DNA of 64,000 nt from Niallia sp. Man26 (GTDB lineage: Bacteria > Bacillota > Bacilli > Bacillales > Cytobacillaceae), in assembly GCF_022049065.2 (NCBI RefSeq), contig NZ_CP095743.1:2805001-2869000 (forward strand). The letters are read 5' to 3'. The position numbers were made by a program, and so were the translations under genes. How positions within the stretch are numbered: position 1 is the first letter of the stretch; each line of letters begins with the position of its first letter. The notes under the pieces are model-generated. The model had not been told where the DNA came from. It saw nothing but the letters and a program-made list of their open reading frames with translations, and made no database searches. Below, in pieces: positions 59,526 to 64,000 of the stretch.

Positions 59526-60758
59526 TTATGCATTAATAACCGGTAAATTGCTCAAATCGAACGCATCATGAAGTGTTTCGACTGCTTTCACCATATTGCT
59601 TTTCTCAATAACAGTAGACACCTTAATTTCTGATGTGCTTACCATTTTTATCACAATATCTTGTTCTGCCAGCACTTTGAACATGTCTGCAGCAACACCT
59701 GGATTGGAAATCATGCCAGAGCCGACAATAGAGACTTTCGCAAGTCCTTGCTCTGACGCAACTCTATCATAACCAAGCACTGCTTTGTTTTCTTCAAGGA
59801 CCTTAACTGTTTCTCCCAAATCACTGTCCTTAATGGAGAAGGAAAGGTTCGTTCCTTTGCTTTCAGTCAAGCTTTGTATGATAATATCCACATTGATGTG
59901 ATGTGAAGCCAATGTAGAAAAGATAGTGGAAAGGCTAGTTAGCGGATCTTTCAGCCCAAACACCGTTACACTCGTAATATTATCTTCAAAAGCGACTCCG
60001 CGTACTACTAAATTTTGTTCCATTGATACTTCCTCCTCGATGATAGTTCCTTCTTCTTGTTCCATGCTTGAACGGACCACAAGCGGCATTTGATAGTTTT
60101 TCGCATATTCAACTGCTCGTGGATGCAATACCCCTGCGCCAAGGTTTGCCAATTCTAGCATTTCATCATATGAAATGGACAGCAGTTTTCTTGCTTCTTT
60201 TACAAAGCGCGGATCTGTCGTATATACACCTGTAACATCCGTATAAATATCGCATTTATCTGCCTTTAACGCAGCTGCTAGAGCTACCGCAGTCGTATCA
60301 GAACCGCCGCGGCCAAGTGTTGTAATGTCTCCGCCTTCTGTGATTCCTTGGAAGCCTGCGACAATGACAACCTTGCCATCCATCAGATGTTCTTCGATTC
60401 TCTCTGTTTTTATATTTAATATGCGGGCATTGCCATGGACTGCTTCTGTCTCCATGCCTGCCTGCCAGCCTGTAAACGAAATGGCATCTATATTCTTTTC
60501 ATTCAGAGCCATAGCAAGTAAACTGATTGTGATTTGTTCTCCTGTTGACAGGAGTACATCCATTTCTCGTTTGCTCGGCTTTTCTGTAATTTCACCAGCT
60601 AGTTTTACTAATGAATCCGTTGTTTTTCCCATTGCTGAAACGACGACAACGACGTCATTCCCACGATTTTTTTCTTCCATTACTCTTTCGGCAACATGTT
60701 TAATTCTTTCTGCACTACCGACAGATGTTCCGCCAAATTTTTGAACTACTAATCCCAC
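59526..60758 (-). CDS. lysC: Aspartokinase II, lysine-sensitive (alpha and internal beta subunit)
   Basis: LysC phosphorylates aspartate, the first step to lysine, diaminopimelate, methionine and threonine. The 410-residue alpha subunit has KFGGTS at 7-12, the STGEQ motif and two C-terminal ACT domains. An internal ATG at 60021-60023, 7 nt after GAGGAGGA, would yield a 165-residue ACT-only beta subunit, as known for B. subtilis. Expression is under the L-box upstream. Confidence 0.96.
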   Translation of the reverse strand: MGLVVQKFGGTSVGSAERIKHVAERVMEEKNRGNDVVVVVSAMGKTTDSLVKLAGEITEKPSKREMDVLLSTGEQITISLLAMALNEKNIDAISFTGWQAGMETEAVHGNARILNIKTERIEEHLMDGKVVIVAGFQGITEGGDITTLGRGGSDTTAVALAAALKADKCDIYTDVTGVYTTDPRFVKEARKLLSISYDEMLELANLGAGVLHPRAVEYAKNYQMPLVVRSSMEQEEGTIIEEEVSMEQNLVVRGVAFEDNITSVTVFGLKDPLTSLSTIFSTLASHHINVDIIIQSLTESKGTNLSFSIKDSDLGETVKVLEENKAVLGYDRVASEQGLAKVSIVGSGMISNPGVAADMFKVLAEQDIVIKMVSTSEIKVSTVIEKSNMVKAVETLHDAFDLSNLPVINA

Positions 60759-60820
60759 AGCTATTCCCTACCTTCTTTTCTCTTCTTAGAAGCTCTGTTC
60801 TATCACCTTTTTTTGCAAAC

Positions 60821-60849
60821 AAAAAAGGCAATGAGAACATCTCATTGCC
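60821..60849 (-). terminator. L-box terminator
   Basis: GGCAATGAGA (60827-60836) pairs with TCTCATTGCC (60840-60849), followed on the minus strand by six U. Confidence 0.88.
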
Positions 60850-61060
60850 GTGCAGGTAAATACATATAAATGTGCACAAACAGCGAGATAGCTCTCCAAA
60901 ACAGTTCCTTGTTTTGACAGTCTTACATTTATTCAATGCAAAACCAGCAAAGGAACGATGAGTTATCCCTTCACTTCGGCGATCTTCCCTTTCATAATTC
61001 TTCAATGAAGCTCATCCTTCTCCGAATTATTACTATTGAAGCTCGCACCTCTACCTTCAC
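60821..61060 (-). promoter_or_regulatory. Lysine riboswitch (L-box) of lysC
   Basis: The minus strand has AGGTAGAGGTGCGA at the 5' end (61041-61057), TGAAAGGGAAGATCGCCGAAG in the middle, and GAGAGCTATCTC closing the core (about 60885-60897), all L-box landmarks. A terminator at 60821-60849 follows. Lysine should favour termination. Confidence 0.9.
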
Positions 61061-61083
61061 TTATTAAGTTATAAGTTGCCATC

Positions 61084-61112
61084 ATTATAGCATATGGTTT
61101 TCAGCTTAACAA
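61084..61112 (-). promoter_or_regulatory. Sigma-A promoter of lysC
   Basis: TTGTTA (61107-61112) and a perfect TATAAT (61084-61089) are 17 nt apart, just upstream of the L-box. Confidence 0.75.
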
Positions 61113-61145
61113 CGCTATTTTTTATTTTTTTGCATAAAAATACAA

Positions 61146-62918
61146 TCAATCTTTTAATTTTTCAAGAAGCTCCTCTGCAACAGCAGCTGGAATTCCGATA
61201 TTTGTGAAGTCAGTAATCGATGCCTCTTTCATCTTTTTAACAGATCCAAATGTTTTTAACAGGAGCTTACGACGTTTTTCTCCAATCCCTGCAATGTCAT
61301 CAAGCATAGACTGGAAGGCATTTTTCGAGCGCACTTGACGATGAAAGGTAATCGCAAACCGATGGACTTCGTCTTGAATACGCTGCAGGAGATAGAACTC
61401 CTGGCTGTTTCGTGCCAGCGGTATAATTTCAAGCGGATTTCCGTAAAGCAGCTGGGAAGTTCTGTGCTTATCGTCTTTCGCCAAGCCTGCAACCGGAATA
61501 TCGAGTGCCAGTTCATCGAGGAGAATTTCTTTGACAGCCTCAATATGACCTTTCCCTCCATCAACAAGAATCAAATCTGGCATTGGCAGTCCATCTTTTA
61601 ATACGCGCTGATATCTTCTGCGCACAACCTCCCGCATCGATTCATAATCATCCGGTCCTTGAACTGACTTTATCTTATACTTCCTGTATTCCTTTTTCGC
61701 CGGTTTTCCGTCAACAAACACAATCATGGCCGAAACTGGGTTTGTTCCTTGAATATTACTGTTATCAAAGGCTTCAATTCTGTGCGGCGTGTAAATCCCC
61801 ATCTGGCTTCCTAAATTCTCTACTGCTTTGATTGTGCGCTCTTCGTCTCTGTCAATTAAAGCAAATTTTTCATGAAGAGCATTTTTGGCATTTTTATTTG
61901 CCAACAATACTAGGTCCTTTTTCTGACCTCTTTGCGGTTTAATCACTTTCACACCAAGAAGCTCTTCGACCATTTCCCCTTGAATGGAATCTGGTATTAA
62001 GATTTCTCTCGGTTTGAAATGATTAGCCTTTGAATAAAATTGTCCGAAATAGGTGAGCATCTCTTCTTCCGGCTCTTGATAAATTGGGAACATGCTAACA
62101 TCTCGCTCAATCAGCTTTCCTTGTCTGATGAAAAACACTTGGACACACATCCAGCCTTTGTCAACTGAATATCCAAAAACATCTCTGTCGACAAGGTCTG
62201 TCATCATCATTTTTTGCTTTTCCATCGTAGCTTCAATATTAGCAATCTGGTCTCTGTATTCTTTTGCCCGCTCAAAATCAAGCTCCTCAGCAGCAGCTGA
62301 CATTTTTGCTGTGAGCTCCTTTTTTATCTCCTTATAGCCGCCATTCAGAAACTTTGTAATCTCATCAACCATCTTGCGGTATTCTTCCTGAGGCACCTCA
62401 TTTACACATGGAGCAAGGCATTGTCCAAGATGATAATAAAGACATACTCTGTCTGGCAATGTAGTGCATTTACGAAGAGGATAAAGCCTGTCAAGGAGCT
62501 TTTTCGTTTCATTAGCGGCCTGTACGTTAGGGTATGGACCGAAGTATTTGCCTTTATCCTTTTTCACATTACGTGTCGTAATTAACCGGGGATGTCTTTC
62601 TGCTGTCAGCTTAATAAATGGATAACTTTTGTCGTCCTTAAGCATAATATTGTATTTCGGATCATGCTTTTTAATTAGATTAATCTCTAAGATAAGTGCT
62701 TCTATATTAGATGAAGTGATAATATATTCAAAGTCCTCTATTTCATTCACAAGCCGCAAGGTTTTCCCGTCATGCGAACCAGTGAAATAAGAGCGGACGC
62801 GGTTTTTAAGTACCTTTGCTTTCCCTACATAGATGATCGTTCCTTGTCTGTCTTTCATCAGGTAGCATCCTGGCTGGTCAGGCAAAAGCATCAGTTTGTT
62901 TTTTATTGTATCGTTCAT
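61146..62918 (-). CDS. uvrC: UvrABC excinuclease subunit C
   Basis: UvrC makes both incisions in nucleotide excision repair. The 590-residue protein has the GIY-YIG domain at the N-terminus (PGCYLMKD to [18 protein letters not shown]), a Cys-rich region, a UVR motif ([14 protein letters not shown]), the RNase H-like nuclease domain and helix-hairpin-helix motifs at the end ([14 protein letters not shown]). ATG at 62916-62918 lies 6 nt after GGGAGGG. No clear LexA box was seen upstream. Confidence 0.97.
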   Translation of the reverse strand: MNDTIKNKLMLLPDQPGCYLMKDRQGTIIYVGKAKVLKNRVRSYFTGSHDGKTLRLVNEIEDFEYIITSSNIEALILEINLIKKHDPKYNIMLKDDKSYPFIKLTAERHPRLITTRNVKKDKGKYFGPYPNVQAANETKKLLDRLYPLRKCTTLPDRVCLYYHLGQCLAPCVNEVPQEEYRKMVDEITKFLNGGYKEIKKELTAKMSAAAEELDFERAKEYRDQIANIEATMEKQKMMMTDLVDRDVFGYSVDKGWMCVQVFFIRQGKLIERDVSMFPIYQEPEEEMLTYFGQFYSKANHFKPREILIPDSIQGEMVEELLGVKVIKPQRGQKKDLVLLANKNAKNALHEKFALIDRDEERTIKAVENLGSQMGIYTPHRIEAFDNSNIQGTNPVSAMIVFVDGKPAKKEYRKYKIKSVQGPDDYESMREVVRRRYQRVLKDGLPMPDLILVDGGKGHIEAVKEILLDELALDIPVAGLAKDDKHRTSQLLYGNPLEIIPLARNSQEFYLLQRIQDEVHRFAITFHRQVRSKNAFQSMLDDIAGIGEKRRKLLLKTFGSVKKMKEASITDFTNIGIPAAVAEELLEKLKD

Positions 62919-63073
62919 TGCAGTCCCTCCCTGAACGCACTTGTTTATACAGAACATAAGTACTATTATATATGATAGGGCAGAAGCTCGTTTTCAGCAA
63001 CTATGAGTGTGTGTAAGTTGGAGGAAGGGAATGAGGATTTTTCCAAAAGTCCAACTAAAAGCTGATTAAAGGC

Positions 63074-63106
63074 CAAAAAAAGAACCCTAGGAAGTCCCAG
63101 GGTTTT
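63074..63106 (-). terminator. Terminator after trxA
   Basis: AACCCT (63083-63088) pairs with AGGGTT (63099-63104), with GG/CC inside; the minus strand continues with seven U. Confidence 0.75.
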
Positions 63107-63117
63107 GTTTTTGAGTC

Positions 63118-63432
63118 TTAAACGTGTTTAGCCAATAGCTCAGAAAGAGCTTCTTTTGGTTGGAAACCAACAACTTTATCGACTACTTCGCCGTCTTTGA
63201 ATACCAACAATGTTGGGATGCTCATTACGCCGAATTTAGAAGCTGATTCTTGGTTTTCGTCAACATCGATTTTCACGATTTTAACTTTATCACCAATTTC
63301 TGAATCCAATTCTTCCAATACTGGTGCAATCATTTTACATGGTCCGCACCAAGGTGCCCAAAAATCTGCAAGGACTACGCCTGAACCTGTTTCTTCTGAA
63401 AAGTTTTGATCTGTTGCATGTGAAATTGCCAT
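63118..63432 (-). CDS. trxA: Thioredoxin
   Basis: TrxA reduces protein disulfides and supports ribonucleotide reductase. The 104-residue sequence has the active site WCGPC (Cys29, Cys32), the cis-Pro in SIPTLL and the usual length. The ATG follows AGAGGAGGC. It lies between etfA and uvrC as in B. subtilis. Confidence 0.98.
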   Translation of the reverse strand: MAISHATDQNFSEETGSGVVLADFWAPWCGPCKMIAPVLEELDSEIGDKVKIVKIDVDENQESASKFGVMSIPTLLVFKDGEVVDKVVGFQPKEALSELLAKHV

Positions 63433-63577
63433 TTATATATGCCTCCTCTTAGTGTTAAACCTGATAATATCCCAAAGTATACCACCGTTTTACTATTGAT
63501 GCTAATAATTTGTTTCGTCCATCATTTTTCCCATCTGTTCCTGCATCTATTCAGTCGTTTTGCCCACTTGACTTTCG

Positions 63578-64000
63578 TTATTGGCTGTCTTGAGATCTCA
63601 AGCCTTTCTCTAGTAATGGCAACACATCAAAAACATTCCCGACAATTCCATAATCTGATGCTTGAAAAATCGGTGCTTCTTCATCCTTGTTAATCGCAAT
63701 AATTATATCTGCTGACGTAATGCCGACTAGATGCTGGATAGCTCCTGAAATTCCACATGCGATATATATTTTTGGGGCGACTGTTTCTCCTGTCTGGCCA
63801 ATTTGATTGGATGCATCACACACGCCAAGTTCAACAGCCCCTCGTGACACGCCAACTTTACCTCCTAATGTCTCGGCAAGCTGTTTGACAAGAAGATAGC
63901 CACTTTCATTTCCAACACCTCTGCCTGCTGCAGCAATTATGTTGGCATTTGCCAGTTCTTCCTTGCCGCTGCTCTTTTTCTCAAGCCGGACAAGGGAAAA
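63578..64000 (-). CDS. etfA: Electron transfer flavoprotein alpha subunit (N-terminal part beyond the window)
   Basis: EtfA binds FAD and passes electrons from acyl-CoA dehydrogenases toward the quinone pool. The visible 140 C-terminal residues include the FAD domain motifs AAAGRGVGNES, GQTGETVAPKIYIACGISGAIQH and AINKDEEAPIFQASDYGIVG. The segment before GQTG reads ELGVCDASNQI, which departs from the usual DAGWIPHSYQV, so it may be a diverged paralogue. The frame is open to the window edge. Confidence 0.9.
   Translation of the reverse strand, partial: FSLVRLEKKSSGKEELANANIIAAAGRGVGNESGYLLVKQLAETLGGKVGVSRGAVELGVCDASNQIGQTGETVAPKIYIACGISGAIQHLVGITSADIIIAINKDEEAPIFQASDYGIVGNVFDVLPLLEKGLRSQDSQ

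Noticed and set aside
60715..61005. Minus-strand 96-codon ORF before lysC
   Set aside because: It covers the L-box aptamer and terminator; the composition follows RNA structure, not protein.

Overview
The window comes from an endospore-forming Bacillaceae chromosome (low-GC Firmicute). Strong AGGAGG-type ribosome sites, spore genes (spoVID, ysxE, gerM, gerE, CotB-like proteins), two T-box leaders and an L-box support this. Gene order follows the Bacillus subtilis stretch folC-valS-ysxE-spoVID-hemLBDCXA-ysxD-ysxC-lonA-lonB-clpX-tig-ysoA-leu-ilv ... ysnB-ysnA-gerM-racE-ysmB-gerE-sdhBAC-yslB-lysC-uvrC-trxA-etfA. A Niallia/Cytobacillus-type Bacillus is plausible, but the species cannot be fixed from the sequence. 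Most genes lie on the minus strand.

Layout: 1-6.2 kb holds the end of a surface-type beta-rich protein, a secreted von Willebrand A protein and a membrane GAF-GGDEF diguanylate cyclase. 6.3-13.5 kb holds folC, valS with a Val T-box, and the spore-coat morphogenesis pair spoVID-ysxE. 13.7-20 kb is the haem operon hemAXCDBL, preceded by a near-perfect PerR box. 20.3-32 kb holds ysxD, an extra RNase J-like gene, ysxC, both Lon proteases, clpX, tig and ysoA. 32.2-39.5 kb is the branched-chain amino-acid operon ilvB-ilvH-ilvC-leuB-leuC-leuD with its promoter, cre site and Leu T-box; leuA is not in it.

39.6-46 kb is an accessory segment. It contains a YolD-like half protein, an 0.8 kb decayed-looking stretch, a divergent SOS promoter pair in which each promoter carries a LexA box in its spacer, a GNAT acetyltransferase, a ferritin-like protein, a LacY-type permease behind a consensus promoter with twin palindromic operators, an anchored DUF4352-like protein and tRNA-Arg(UCU). 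46-50.5 kb returns to the conserved backbone (ysnB, ysnA, gerM, racE, ysmB, gerE), without rph between gerM and ysnA.

50.7-55.3 kb is a second accessory segment. It has a Tyr-rich cupin with a sigma-K-type promoter, a CheY-like regulator under a cyclic-di-GMP-I (GEMM) riboswitch, and three consecutive CotB-like coat proteins, one with nine 12-residue repeats. 55.3-64 kb holds sdhCAB, yslB, lysC with an L-box and internal beta-subunit start, uvrC, trxA and the end of etfA.

The least expected regulatory units are the c-di-GMP riboswitch with its anti-SD/SD pair in front of the lone CheY-like protein, and the back-to-back LexA-controlled promoters at 40.93-40.99 kb. Where longer reading frames exist, start codons were moved to those with well-placed ribosome binding sites.
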